DNA of 64,000 nucleotides from Cladopsammia gracilis (taxonomy: Eukaryota > Cnidaria > Anthozoa > Scleractinia > Dendrophylliidae): NCBI GenBank assembly GCA_022457155.1, contig JAJGOT010000421.1, positions 124,001 to 188,000 of the forward strand, written 5' to 3'. The translations under genes and the position numbers were made by a program. Positions within the stretch are counted from its first letter, which is position 1. Each line of letters starts with the position of its first letter. The notes beneath the pieces were generated by a model that saw only the letters and a program-made list of their open reading frames with translations, had not been told where the DNA came from and searched no databases. Below are positions 34,845 to 47,300 of the stretch, in pieces.

Positions 34845-35894
34845 ATTCCATACAAGCAACTCAAGCAAGACAAGCACCTCAAGCAAGCCAAGCATCTCAA
34901 GCAAGCCAAGCAACGCAAGTAAGACAAGCATCTCAAGCAAGCAAAGTAACTCAAGGAAACCACGCACCTCATGCAAGCCAAACAGCTCAAGCAAGCCAAG
35001 CAACTCAAGTAAGCCAAGCAACTCAAGCAAACCAAGCATCTCAAGTAAGCCAAGCATCTCATGTAAGATAAGTAACTCAAGCAAGCCAAGCATTTCAAAC
35101 AAGCCAAGCATACACAAGCAAGACAAGCATCTCAAGCAAGCCAAGCTAGTCAAGTAAGACAAGCATCTCATGTAAGCAAAGTAACTTAAGGAAGCCAAGC
35201 ATCTCAAGCTAGGCAAGCATCACAAGCTAGCCAAGCAACTCATGGAAGTCAAACATCATAAGCAAGCCAAGTAACTCAAGTAAGATAAGCACTCTCAAGC
35301 AAGCCAAGTAACTCAAGGAAGCCAAGCATCTCAAGCAAGCCAAGCAACTCAAGGAAGTCAAGCAACTCAAGCAAGACAAGCAAATGAAGCAGGCCTTGCA
35401 TCTCAAGGAAGCCAAGCAACTCAAGTAAGATAAGGAAATCTAGGAAGACAAGTAACTCTAGGAAGCAAAGCATCTGAACTAAGCCAAGCATCTCAAGGAA
35501 GCCAAGCATCCCAAGTAACACAAGCATCTCAAGCAAGCCAAGCATCTCAAGCTAGCCAAGCATGTTAAGTAAGACAAGTAACTGAAGCAAGCCAAGCATC
35601 TCAAGGAAGCCAAGCATCTCAAGCAACCCAAGCAACACAAGCAAGGCAAGCATGTCAAGCAAGCGAAACAACTCAAGCGAGACAAGCATCTCAAGCAATC
35701 CAAGCAACTCAAGAAAGTGAAGCAACTCAAACAAGACAAGCAACTCAAGTAAGACAAACATTTCAAGGAAGTCAAGCATCTCAAGCAAGCCAAGCATTTC
35801 AAGCAAGCCAACCATATCAAGCAACCCAAGCATCTCAAGTAAGCCAGGCATCTCAAGCAAGCCCAGCATCTTAAGGAAGCCAAGCAACTCAAGA

Positions 35895-36115
35895 GTACAC
35901 ATATCACGGAGATACACAAATTATTGTGATAAAATCACTTCACGGGGTAGTTCACTACAAAGAGATGAGGATATACAAAACACGGCAGCCATATTCTGAA
36001 AGGGGGTACACATATCACTAGTGTTATGTGTATTGCCACCGGGAATACACATTTTATTAATGATATGTGTACGGGGGTACACATTTCACGGAGATACACA
36101 AATAATTGTGACAAG
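35895..36115. repeat. Palindrome block I
   Basis: Full length; palindrome at 36007-36032 has one change (GTGTTATG). Confidence 0.8.
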
Positions 36116-36761
36116 CATTTCAAACAAGGAAGGGAACTCATGGAAGCTAAGCATTTCAAACAAGCCAAGCATCTCAAGCAAGCCAAGAAACTTAAACAAG
36201 TCAAACAACTCTAGAAACACATGAAACTCAAGCAAGCCAAGTATGTCAAGCAAGCCAAGCATCTCAAGCAAGCCAAGCATCTCAAGCAAGCCAAGCAACT
36301 CAAGTAAGCCAAGCATCTCAAGAAAGCCAAGCAACTCAAGCAAGCCAAGCAACTCAAGGATTTCACGCAACTCAAGCAAGACGAGCGATTCAAGGAAGCC
36401 AAGCATCTCAAGCAAGCCAAGCAACTCAAGTAAGCCAAGCATCTCAAGCAAGACAAGCATCTCAATCAAGCCAAGCAACTCAAGGAAGCCAAGCAACTCA
36501 AGGAAACCAAGCATCTCAAGCAAGCAAAGCATCTCTAGGAACACAAGCAACTCAAGAAAGTCAAGGGACTCAAGCAAGACAAGCAACTCAAGCAAGCCAA
36601 GCACCTCGAGCAAGCCAAGCAGCTCAAGTAAGACAAGCATCTCAAGCAAGCCAAGAAAGTCAAGTAAGACAGCATCTCAAGTAAGCCAAGTCACTCAAGA
36701 AAGCCAAGGATCTCAAGCACGGAAAGCATCTGAAGCAAGCCAAGCAACTCGAATAAGTCAA

Positions 36762-36781
36762 GATATAATAATAATAATAAT

Positions 36782-36814
<33 letters not shown>

Positions 36815-36875
36815 CATATAAATAAGTACTTTATTAACGTGTCATTCGTTCTAGTTTACAAGAAACTTGCAATTC
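36762..36875 (-). repeat. (TAA)n LINE-tail cassette 9
   Basis: (TAA)n broken by one TTATAA; three units shorter than its duplicate, cassette 12. Confidence 0.75.
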
Positions 36876-36958
36876 AGGCAAGACAAGCAACTCAATCAAG
36901 CGAAGCATCTCAAGCAAGCAAAGGATCTGAAGCAAGCCAAGAAACTCGAGGAAGTCAA

Positions 36959-36959
36959 G

Positions 36960-37000
<41 letters not shown>

Positions 37001-37057
37001 TAAATAGGTACTTTATTAACGTGTCATTCGTTCCAGTTTACAAGAAAGTTGCACCTC
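36959..37057 (-). repeat. (TAA)n LINE-tail cassette 10
   Basis: Lies at the junction of the two 3162-bp copies; ends GTTGCACCTC like cassette 13. Confidence 0.75.
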
Positions 37058-37476
37058 AAGCAAGACAAGCAACTTATGCAAGCCAAGCATCTGAAGCAAG
37101 TCCAAGCAACGCAAGTAAGACAAGCATCTAAAGCAAGCCAGGTAACTTAAGGAAACTAAGCATCTCAAGCAAGGCAAGCATCTCAAGCAAGCCAAGCAAC
37201 TCAAGCAAACCAAGCATCTCAAGCAAGCCAAGCATCTCATGTAAGATACGTATCTCAAGCAAGCCAAGCCTCTCATCTAAGATAAGTATCTCAAGCAAGC
37301 CAAGCAACTTAAGTAAGCCAAGCATCTCAAGCAAGCCAAGTAACTCAAGGAAACCAAGCATCTCAAGCTAGCCAAGCAACTCAAGGAAGTCAAGTATCTC
37401 AAGCAAGTCAAGTAACTCAAGGAAGCCAAGCATCTCAAGAAAGCCAAGCATCTCAAGTAAATCACGCAACTCAAGA

Positions 37477-37844
37477 GCACTCATATCACGGAGATACACA
37501 AACTATTGTGACAAGGTCACTTCACTGGGCAGTTCGCTACAAAGAGATGGGGATACACAAAACACTGCAGCCATATTCTGAAATGGGGTACACATATCAC
37601 TAGTGATATGTGTATCCCCACCGGGAATACACATTTTATTAATGATATGTGTACGGGGGTACACATTTCACGGAGATACACAAATTATTGTAACAACGTC
37701 AGTTCACTATGTAGTTCGCTGCAAAGTGATGAGGATACACAAAACACGGCAGCCATATTATGAAAGGGGGTACACATATCACTAGTGATATGTATCTCCC
37801 CATCGGGAACATATATATTACTATTGATACTAGTGATTACTAGT
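37477..37844. repeat. Palindrome block H' (dimer)
   Basis: Copy of block H carried by the 3162-bp duplication. Confidence 0.85.
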
Positions 37845-37928
37845 CAAGCAAGCCAAGTAACTCAAGGAAGCCAATCATCACAAGCAAGCCAAGCATCTCA
37901 AGCAAGGCAAGCAACTCGTCGAAGTCAA

Positions 37929-38006
37929 CATATCATAAAAATAATAATATAAATAAGTACTTTCTTAACGTGTCATTCGTTCTAGTTTACAAGAAACTTG
38001 CAACTC
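37929..38006 (-). repeat. (TAA)n LINE-tail cassette 11
   Basis: Duplicate of cassette 8. Confidence 0.7.
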
Positions 38007-39056
38007 ATTCCATACAAGCAACTCAAGCAAGACAAGCACCTCAAGCAAGCCAAGCATCTCAAGCAAGCCAAGCAACGCAAGTAAGACAAGCATCTCAAGC
38101 AAGCAAAGTAACTCAAGGAAACCACGCACCTCATGCAAGCCAAACAGCTCAAGCAAGCCAAGCAACTCAAGTAAGCCAAGCAACTCAAGCAAACCAAGCA
38201 TCTCAAGTAAGCCAAGCATCTCATGTAAGATAAGTAACTCAAGCAAGCCAAGCATTTCAAACAAGCCAAGCATACACAAGCAAGACAAGCATCTCAAGCA
38301 AGCCAAGCTAGTCAAGTAAGACAAGCATCTCATGTAAGCAAAGTAACTTAAGGAAGCCAAGCATCTCAAGCTAGGCAAGCATCACAAGCTAGCCAAGCAA
38401 CTCATGGAAGTCAAACATCATAAGCAAGCCAAGTAACTCAAGTAAGATAAGCACTCTCAAGCAAGCCAAGTAACTCAAGGAAGCCAAGCATCTCAAGCAA
38501 GCCAAGCAACTCAAGGAAGTCAAGCAACTCAAGCAAGACAAGCAAATGAAGCAGGCCTTGCATCTCAAGGAAGCCAAGCAACTCAAGTAAGATAAGGAAA
38601 TCTAGGAAGACAAGTAACTCTAGGAAGCAAAGCATCTGAACTAAGCCAAGCATCTCAAGGAAGCCAAGCATCCCAAGTAACACAAGCATCTCAAGCAAGC
38701 CAAGCATCTCAAGCTAGCCAAGCATGTTAAGTAAGACAAGTAACTGAAGCAAGCCAAGCATCTCAAGGAAGCCAAGCATCTCAAGCAACCCAAGCAACAC
38801 AAGCAAGGCAAGCATGTCAAGCAAGCGAAACAACTCAAGCGAGACAAGCATCTCAAGCAATCCAAGCAACTCAAGAAAGTGAAGCAACTCAAACAAGACA
38901 AGCAACTCAAGTAAGACAAACATTTCAAGGAAGTCAAGCATCTCAAGCAAGCCAAGCATTTCAAGCAAGCCAACCATATCAAGCAACCCAAGCATCTCAA
39001 GTAAGCCAGGCATCTCAAGCAAGCCCAGCATCTTAAGGAAGCCAAGCAACTCAAGA

Positions 39057-39277
39057 GTACACATATCACGGAGATACACAAATTATTGTGATAAAATCAC
39101 TTCACGGGGTAGTTCACTACAAAGAGATGAGGATATACAAAACACGGCAGCCATATTCTGAAAGGGGGTACACATATCACTAGTGTTATGTGTATTGCCA
39201 CCGGGAATACACATTTTATTAATGATATGTGTACGGGGGTACACATTTCACGGAGATACACAAATAATTGTGACAAG
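39057..39277. repeat. Palindrome block I'
   Basis: Duplicate of block I with the same GTGTTATG change. Confidence 0.8.
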
Positions 39278-39923
39278 CATTTCAAACAAGGAAGGGAACT
39301 CATGGAAGCTAAGCATTTCAAACAAGCCAAGCATCTCAAGCAAGCCAAGAAACTTAAACAAGTCAAACAACTCTAGAAACACATGAAACTCAAGCAAGCC
39401 AAGTATGTCAAGCAAGCCAAGCATCTCAAGCAAGCCAAGCATCTCAAGCAAGCCAAGCAACTCAAGTAAGCCAAGCATCTCAAGAAAGCCAAGCAACTCA
39501 AGCAAGCCAAGCAACTCAAGGATTTCACGCAACTCAAGCAAGACGAGCGATTCAAGGAAGCCAAGCATCTCAAGCAAGCCAAGCAACTCAAGTAAGCCAA
39601 GCATCTCAAGCAAGACAAGCATCTCAATCAAGCCAAGCAACTCAAGGAAGCCAAGCAACTCAAGGAAACCAAGCATCTCAAGCAAGCAAAGCATCTCTAG
39701 GAACACAAGCAACTCAAGAAAGTCAAGGGACTCAAGCAAGACAAGCAACTCAAGCAAGCCAAGCACCTCGAGCAAGCCAAGCAGCTCAAGTAAGACAAGC
39801 ATCTCAAGCAAGCCAAGAAAGTCAAGTAAGACAGCATCTCAAGTAAGCCAAGTCACTCAAGAAAGCCAAGGATCTCAAGCACGGAAAGCATCTGAAGCAA
39901 GCCAAGCAACTCGAATAAGTCAA

Positions 39924-39943
39924 GATATAATAATAATAATAAT

Positions 39944-39985
<42 letters not shown>

Positions 39986-40046
39986 CATATAAATAAGTAC
40001 TTTATTAACGTGTCATTCGTTCTAGTTTACAAGAAACTTGCAATTC
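39924..40046 (-). repeat. (TAA)n LINE-tail cassette 12
   Basis: Duplicate of cassette 9 with three more TAA units. Confidence 0.75.
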
Positions 40047-40129
40047 AGGCAAGACAAGCAACTCAATCAAGCGAAGCATCTCAAGCAAGCAAAGGATCTG
40101 AAGCAAGCCAAGAAACTCGAGGAAGTCAA

Positions 40130-40130
40130 G

Positions 40131-40168
<38 letters not shown>

Positions 40169-40225
40169 TAAATAGGTACTTTATTAACGTGTCATTCGTT
40201 CCAGTTTACAAGAAAGTTGCACCTC
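40130..40225 (-). repeat. (TAA)n LINE-tail cassette 13
   Basis: Duplicate of cassette 10. Confidence 0.75.
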
Positions 40226-40886
40226 AAGCAAGACAAGCAACTTATGCAAGCCAAGCATCTGAAGCAAGTCCAAGCAACGCAAGTAAGACAAGCATCTAAA
40301 GCAAGCCAGGTAACTCAAACAAACCAAGCATCTCAAGCAAGCCAAGCATCTCATGTAAGATAAGTATCTCAAGCAAGCCAAGCAACTTAAGTAAGCCAAG
40401 CATCTCAAGCAAGCCAAGCATCGAAAGTAAGGCAAGCATCTCAAGCAAGCCAAGTAATTCAAGGAAAACCAAGCATCTCAAGCTAGCCAAGCAACTCAAG
40501 GAAGTCAAGTATCTCAAGCAAGTCAAGTAACTCAAGGAAGCCAAGCATCTCAAGAAAGCCAAAAAACTCAAACAAGTCAAACAACACAAGAAAGACATGC
40601 TACTCAAGCAAGCCAAGCATGTAAAGCAAGCCAACCAACTCAATTTAAGCCAAGCATCTCAAGCAAACCAAGTAACTCAAGCAAACCAAGCATCTCAAGC
40701 AAGCCAACCAACTCAAGGAACTCAAACAAGCCAAACATCTCAAGCAAGCCAACCTACTCAAGGAACTTAAGCAAGACAAGCACCTCAAGCAAGCCAAGCA
40801 TCTCAAGCAAGCCAAGCAACTCAAGTAAGCCAGCATCTCAAGTAAGCAAAGCATCTGAAGCAAGCCAAGCAACTCGAATAAGTCAA

Positions 40887-40960
40887 GATATAATAATATT
40901 AATATAAATAAGTACTTTATTAACGTGTCAATCGTTCTAGTTTACAAGAAACTTGCAACT
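40887..40960 (-). repeat. (TAA)n LINE-tail cassette 14
   Basis: Very short microsatellite with a TAATATTAATATAAA interruption; GTCAATCG variant as in cassettes 5 and 6. Confidence 0.7.
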
Positions 40961-41490
40961 CAGGCAAGACAAGCAACTCAAGCAAGCCAAGCATCTCAAG
41001 AAAGCTAATCAACTCAAGTAAGACAAACATTTCAAGAAAGCCAAGGAACTCAAGAGAACCAAGCATCTCAAGCAAGCCAAGCATCTCATGTAAGATAAGT
41101 AACTCAAGCAAGCCAAGCATTTCAAGCAACCCAAGCAACACAAGCAAGAGAAGCATCTCAAGCAAGCCAAGCAACTCAAGGAAGTCAACCATCTCAAGCA
41201 AGTCAAGCAACGTAAGTAAGACAAGCATCTCAAGTAAGCCAAGCAACGTAAGTAAGACAAGCATCTCAAGCAAGCCAAGTAACGTAAGCAAGCCAAGCAT
41301 CTCAAGCAAGGCAAGCATCTGATGTAAGATAAGTAACTTTAGCAAGTCAAGCAACACAAGCAAGACAACATCTCAAGCAAGCCAAGCAACCAAAGTAAGA
41401 CAGCATCTCAAGTAAGCAAAGTAACTCATAGAAGCCAAGCATCTCAAGCAAGCAAAGTATCTGAAGCAAGCCAAGCTACTCGAGGAAGTC

Positions 41491-41519
41491 AAAATAAAAT
41501 AATAATTTATAATAATAAC

Positions 41520-41560
<41 letters not shown>

Positions 41561-41609
41561 GTACTTTATTAACGTGTCATTCGTTCCAGTTTACAAGAAA
41601 GTTGCAACT
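41491..41609 (-). repeat. (TAA)n LINE-tail cassette 15
   Basis: Interrupted microsatellite (TTTAT and AACAAT) that runs straight into AAGTACTTTATTAACG. Confidence 0.7.
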
Positions 41610-42029
41610 CAAGCAAAACAAGCAACTCATGCAAGTCAAGCATCTGAAGCAAGTCCAAGCAACGCAAGTAAGACAAGCATCTAAAGCAAGCCAGGTAACT
41701 TAAGGAAACTAAGCATCTCAAGCAAGGGAAGCATCTCAAGCAAGCCAAGCAACTCAAGCAAACCAAGCATCTCAAGCAAGCCAAGCATCTCATGTAAGAT
41801 AAGTATCTCAAGCAAGCCAAGCAACTTAAGTAAGCCAAGCATCTCAAGCAAGCCAAGCATCGTAAGTAAGGCAAGCATCTCAAGCAAGTCAAGTATTTCA
41901 AGGAAACCAACCATCTCAAGCTAGCCAAGCAACTCAAGGAAGTCAAGTATCTCAAGCAAGTCAAGTAACTCAAGGAAGCCAAGCATCTCAAGAAAGCCAA
42001 GCATCTCAAGTAAGCCACGTAACTCAAGA

Positions 42030-42400
42030 GCACTCATATCACGGAGATACACAAACTATTGTGACAACGTCACTTCACTGGGTAGTTCGCTACAAAGAGA
42101 TGGGGATACACAAAACACTGCAGCCATATTCTGAAATGGGGTACACATATCACTAGTGATATGTGTATCCCCACCGGGAATACACATTTTATTAATGATA
42201 TGTGTACGGGGGTACACATTTCACGGAGATACACAAATTATTGTAACAACGTCAGTTCACTATGTAGTTCGCTGCAAAGTGATGAGGATACACAAAACAC
42301 GGCAGCCATATTATGAATGGGGGTACACATATCAATAGTGATATGTATCTCCCCATCGGGAATATATATATATTACTATTGATACTAGTGATTACTAGTC
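42030..42400. repeat. Palindrome block H'' (dimer)
   Basis: Diverged relative of blocks H and H'. The second palindrome reads ATATCAATAGTGATAT. Confidence 0.8.
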
Positions 42401-42481
42401 AAGCAAGCCAAGTAACTCAAGGAAGCCAATCATCACAAGCAAGCCAAGCATCTCAAGCAAGGCAAGCAACTCGACGAAGTC

Positions 42482-42560
42482 AATATATAATAAAAATAAT
42501 AATATAAATAAGTACTTTCTTAACGTGTCATTCGTTCTAGTTTACAAGAAACTTGCAACT
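42482..42560 (-). repeat. (TAA)n LINE-tail cassette 16
   Basis: Relative of cassettes 8 and 11 (TAAAAATAATAAT). Confidence 0.7.
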
Positions 42561-43602
42561 CATTCCATACAAGCAACTCAAGCAAGACAAGCACCTCAAG
42601 CAAGCCAAGCATCTCAAGCAAGCCAAGCAACGCAAGTAAGACAAGCATCTCAAGCAAGCAAAGTAACTCAAGGAAACCACGCACCTCATGCAAGCCAAAC
42701 AGCTCAAGCAAGCCAAGCAACTCAAGTAAGCCAAGCAACTCAAGCAAACCAAGCAGCTCAAGTAAGCCAAGCATCTCATGTAAGATAAGTAACTCAAGCA
42801 AGCCAAGCATTTCAAACAAGCCAAGCATACACAAGCAAGACAAGCATCTCAAGCAAGCCAAGCTAGTCAAGTAAGACAAGCATCTCATGTAAGCAAAGTA
42901 ACTTAAGGAAGCCAAGCATCTCAAGCTAGGCAAGCATCACAAGCTAGCCAAGCAACTCATGGAAGTCAAACATCTCAAGCAAGCCAAGTAACTCAAGTAA
43001 GATAAGCACTCTCAAGCAAGCCAAGTAACTCAAGGAAGCCAAGCATCTCAAGCAAGCCAAGCAACTCAAGGAAGTCAAGCAACTCAAGCAAGACAAGCAA
43101 ATGAAGCAGGCCTTGCATCTCAAGGAAGCCAAGCAACTCAAGTAAGATAAGTAAATCTGGGACGACAAGTAACTCTAGGAAGCGAAGCATCTGAACTAAG
43201 CCAAGCATCTCAAGGAAGCCAAGCATCCCAAGTAACACAAGAATCTCAAGCAAGCCAAGCATCTCAAGCTAGCCAAGCATGTCAAGTAAGACAAGTAACT
43301 GAAGCAAGCCAAGCATCTCAAGGAAGCCAAGCATCTCAAGCAACACAAGCAAGACAAGCATGTCAAGCAAGCCAAACAACTCAATCGAGACAAGCATCTT
43401 AAGCAATCCAAGCAACTCAAGAAAGTGAAGCAACTCAAACAAGACAAGCAACTCAAGTAAGGCAAACATCTCAAGGAAGTCAGGCATCTCAAGGAAGTCA
43501 AGCATCTCAAGTAAGCCAAGCATTTCAAGCAAGCCAACCATATCAAGCAACCCAAGCATCTCAAGCAAGCCAGGCATCTCAAGCAACCCAAGCAACTCAA
43601 GA

Positions 43603-43823
43603 GTACACATATCACGGAGATACGCAAATTATTGTGATAAAGTCACTTCACGGGGTAGTTCACTACAAAGAGATGAGGATATACAAAACACGGCAGCCAT
43701 ATTCTGAAAGGGGGTACACATATCACTAGTGTTTTGTGGAATTGCCACCGGGAATACACATTTTATTAATGATCTGTGTACGGGGGTACACATTTCACGG
43801 AGATACACAACTTATTGTGACAA
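43603..43823. repeat. Palindrome block I''
   Basis: Relative of block I; the right arm has decayed to GTGTTTTGTGG. Confidence 0.75.
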
Positions 43824-44058
43824 GCATTTCAAACACGGAAGGGAACTCATGGAAGCTAAGCATTTCAAACAAGCCAAGCATCTCAAGCAAGCCAAGAAAC
43901 TTAAACAAGTCAAACAACTCAAGAAACACATGCAACTCAAGCAAGCCAAGTATGTCAAGCAAGCCAAGCATCTCAAGCAAGCCAAGCATCTCAAGCAAGC
44001 CAAGCAACTCAGGAAAGCCAAGCATCTTAAGCAAGCCAAGCATTTCAAGCAAGGCAAG

Positions 44059-44209
44059 TGTTATGTCCTGGTAAATGGAGCGAAAGATAACTAAGGACGG
44101 AGAAAGTACAAGTAGACGAACGACAACAACATAACACACTTTAATCCACGTGCTCGTGCTCAGACATGCGCAATACAACAATGACGTAACAAAAGCCGAT
44201 TATATAACA
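44059..44209 (-). repeat. Gypsy 1 3' LTR
   Basis: 151 bp with terminal TGTTAT/ATAACA inverted repeat. Confidence 0.92.
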
Positions 44210-44220
44210 TCTCCCCCTTC
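44210..44220 (-). other. Gypsy 1 polypurine tract
   Basis: Minus-strand GAAGGGGGAGA directly before the 3' LTR. Confidence 0.8.
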
Positions 44221-44321
44221 AAGGGAAACAGTCGCTAAGGTAAGGACAGTTAATCTAAATGTCAAAAACAGTGTTAATATCAACAGTCAACTGAAGTGTC
44301 ATCACTCTAGTTCATAATCCT

Positions 44322-47300
44322 TCAAGTAGCTAGGAGGACCACGTGTTGTCCTTCTAGGGTAACGTTCTGCAGCATTAGGGTCGAAACTTCACATGAAGAA
44401 CTTGGATTAACCAAAGGCGTCTCCTCAACATTAGCAGGAACAGGAATCTCCGACAAGGAATCTCTTGGTGATGGCCTTTCAGCAAAGGAATGTTCACAAG
44501 AGTCCATCAAAGGAGGTTCATCTGCATCGGCTGTAGGAGGAGCTGAAGTACATGGAATCACTGTATCGGAAGCAATCTCGCCTGATTGATCCACACTGGA
44601 CATCATCTCACTTGGCTCAGAACGGCGCTGAATTTCAGAAGAGTTTGTTGGTCGGAAATCATCTGAAGGTCGACTAAGTAGCTGGTCCACATGTCGTTTC
44701 CAAAGGTTACCGAACACCTCCACCATGTAATGTCGTGAACCCAGGACCTCAGTGATAACTCCAGGCATCCACTTCTCCCCTCTACCATAATTACGTGCCA
44801 GAACCGTATCACCCGCATGGAACTGGCGCAGGCCTCTCTTTGCCGTGCGATTCACCATGGAACTATACTGGCGAGTTTCAACATGCTTTTCAACAGAAGG
44901 AGTCAGCAAATTTAGGCGAGTCCGTAGTCGCCGTCCCATAAGCAGCAGAGAGGGAGGTTCACCAGTAGTAGAATGTGGGGTGTTTCGATAAACTAATAAG
45001 TACTTGGCAATTACAACATTCACATCAGTGTTAGTAAGCTGAGCTTGTTTGATTGCTGATTTCAAAATTTGGACAACCCGTTCAGCGTGGCCATTTGTAG
45101 AGGGTTTGTAGGCAGCAGAGGTACGATGTAAAATTCCATTGTTGGTAAACTGTGGACCATTATCAGAAACGAGGATTTCAGGAAGACCATGCCTGCTGAA
45201 AATATCACGTAGAGCCATGATGGTTGTTTTGGCAGTAGTATTTGTCATCTTAACAACCTCTGGGAACTTGCTGTAGGCGTCAACAACAACGAGGTAAGTA
45301 CACCCAGAGATCGGTCCAGCAAAGTCCACATGAATGCGGGGACCACGGTCGTGATGGGAACACCCAGGGATGGATTTGAGCTGTAGGAGGTGCAGATCTC
45401 ATAGACTGACAGGTGTTGCAAGAAGAAACATTTCTCTCAATGTGGGAATCAATATTGGGCCACCATACATAAGATCTTGCCAAAGCTTTCATTCTAGACA
45501 TTCCAGGATGAGTGTCATGCAACTCATGTAAGACCCTCTCTTGCAGCGAAGAAGGAACAACAACACGAGTACCCCATAAAACACAACCCTGATGGATGCT
45601 CAATTCATCTCGTTTGCTCTTGAATGCTGTAAGTGTGGGATCCACTACACGTGGCCAACCACTGATGGTAAAATTGTACACTTGGGACAAAACTGGATCG
45701 ACTTGAGTCTCCTTCTTGATCATTTGACTGGTCACATTGGTTACAACTTCAGGTTCCAAGAAGTAGCACTCAACATTTTCACATTTGGGAGACCATGTCT
45801 GAGGTAACGGAAGACGTGACATGCTATCTGCATCAGCATGTGCGTGAGTGCTGCGATACTCGATCTTGTAGTTGTATGATGCAAGAATCAGTGCCCACCT
45901 TTGGAGTCGAGCTGCGGCATGAGCAGGAACTGGGTTCTGCGGCCCAAACAGAGAGAGTAACGGTCGGTGATCAGTTAAAATTGTAAACGAGCGACCATAC
46001 AAATACTGGCGAAATCGCTTCAATCCAAAAACGATGCTGAAGGCCTCCTTTTCGAGTTGTGAGTAGTTTTTCTGAGCATGAGTCAGAGTACAAGAAGCAA
46101 AGGCCACAGGTCGGAATTGTCCTTTCATCTGATGGGACAGAACAGCACCGGCGCCATAAGACGAAGCATCACATGAAAGAAAGAGAGGCAGTGTATCATC
46201 ATAATGCACTAATGTTTGTGAATTAAGTATCAGTTGCTTTGCAGCCACGAAGGCATCTTCTTCAACTTTGGACCACTTCCACGGTGTATCCTTCTTCAGT
46301 AGATTGTGTAAAGGCGCGAGTACGGTGGAATGATGTGGCATGAATCGAGAATAAAACATGATAAGCCCTAGGAAAGACTTCAATGCTGTAACATCCTTTG
46401 GTCTAGGAGCATCACGGATGGCTGTAAGCTTATCTTCAGTAGGATGTAAGCCTTTGCCATCTATCTTATGGCTAAGATAAACCACTGACTGCTGAAGGAA
46501 TTTGCACTTGGCCTTGTTCAATCTGAAACCCGCTGTAAGAAGACGTTTCAAAACTAGAGAAAGTGTACGGAGATGGTCCTGTTCATCAGTTCCTGCCACC
46601 AAGATGTCATCAAGACGACTGACAGCCTTCGGAATGTCTGACAGTAAGGTATCCATTATTCGCTGGAAGACAGCTGGGCCAGAATGTATACCATTTGGCA
46701 GTCTCTTAAATGAAAATAATCCAATGTGCGTGTTAATGGTGAGATCCGCTTGTGACTTCCGGTCAATGGGTATCTGGTGATATGCGTGTTAAATGTCCAA
46801 CACACTAAACACAGTGCATCCCCTTAAGGCTGAATGCATATCTTCAATTTGAGGCATGGGGTATGTTTCCACATTGGCACATGCATTGTATGTGACACTG
46901 AAATCTCCACAGACACGTATTTCATCACTAGCTTTCTTTCCAACTGCCACGATGGGTGCAGCACTAGCAGCAGAAGTGACTCGTTCAATGACGCCATCTT
47001 TTTCCATTTTCAGCAACGTGCTCTCCACTTTGGACTGCAAAGCATAAGGAACAGGCCTGGCCTTGTGAAATTTGGCCTCTTTGCTTTCATTTAGTAGAAC
47101 GGGCTCACCAGTGTAACAGCCAAGTTCGGGCTGAAATAATTTATCGTATTGTTGAAGAACAGAGTCCAATGTATGGTTTCCTTGTGGTCCAGGAACAGAA
47201 GGTGCAGATGAAATTAAGGGACCCATATGATTCAACCCTGGTAAGCTTTTCCCATCTAATTTCACCTTTGTAAGCCAATTGCGGCCAAACAAGGCAGACG

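Larger units (their letters stand above)
33895..37056 (+). repeat. About 3162-bp tandem duplication, copy 1
   Basis: Contains minisatellite, palindrome blocks H and I and cassettes 8 to 10. It matches the sequence 3162 bp downstream nearly base for base by eye. A more diverged relative of part of it lies at about 41600-43823. The exact edges are uncertain by some tens of bases. Confidence 0.85.
37057..40225 (+). repeat. About 3162-bp tandem duplication, copy 2
   Basis: Second copy. The only clear difference found by eye is a longer (TAA)n in cassette 12, which makes this copy about 9 bp longer. Confidence 0.85.
28376..44058 (+). repeat. 18-bp minisatellite array, segment IV
   Basis: The longest uninterrupted stretch of the array family, 15.7 kb, same orientation. 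It differs from segment II in carrying sixteen (TAA)n cassettes next to palindrome blocks, and in containing duplications of 315, 347 and about 3162 bp. Confidence 0.95.

Noticed and set aside
36243..36821. Frames ending in long poly-isoleucine
   Set aside because: Translation of the (TAA)n microsatellite joined to the array.
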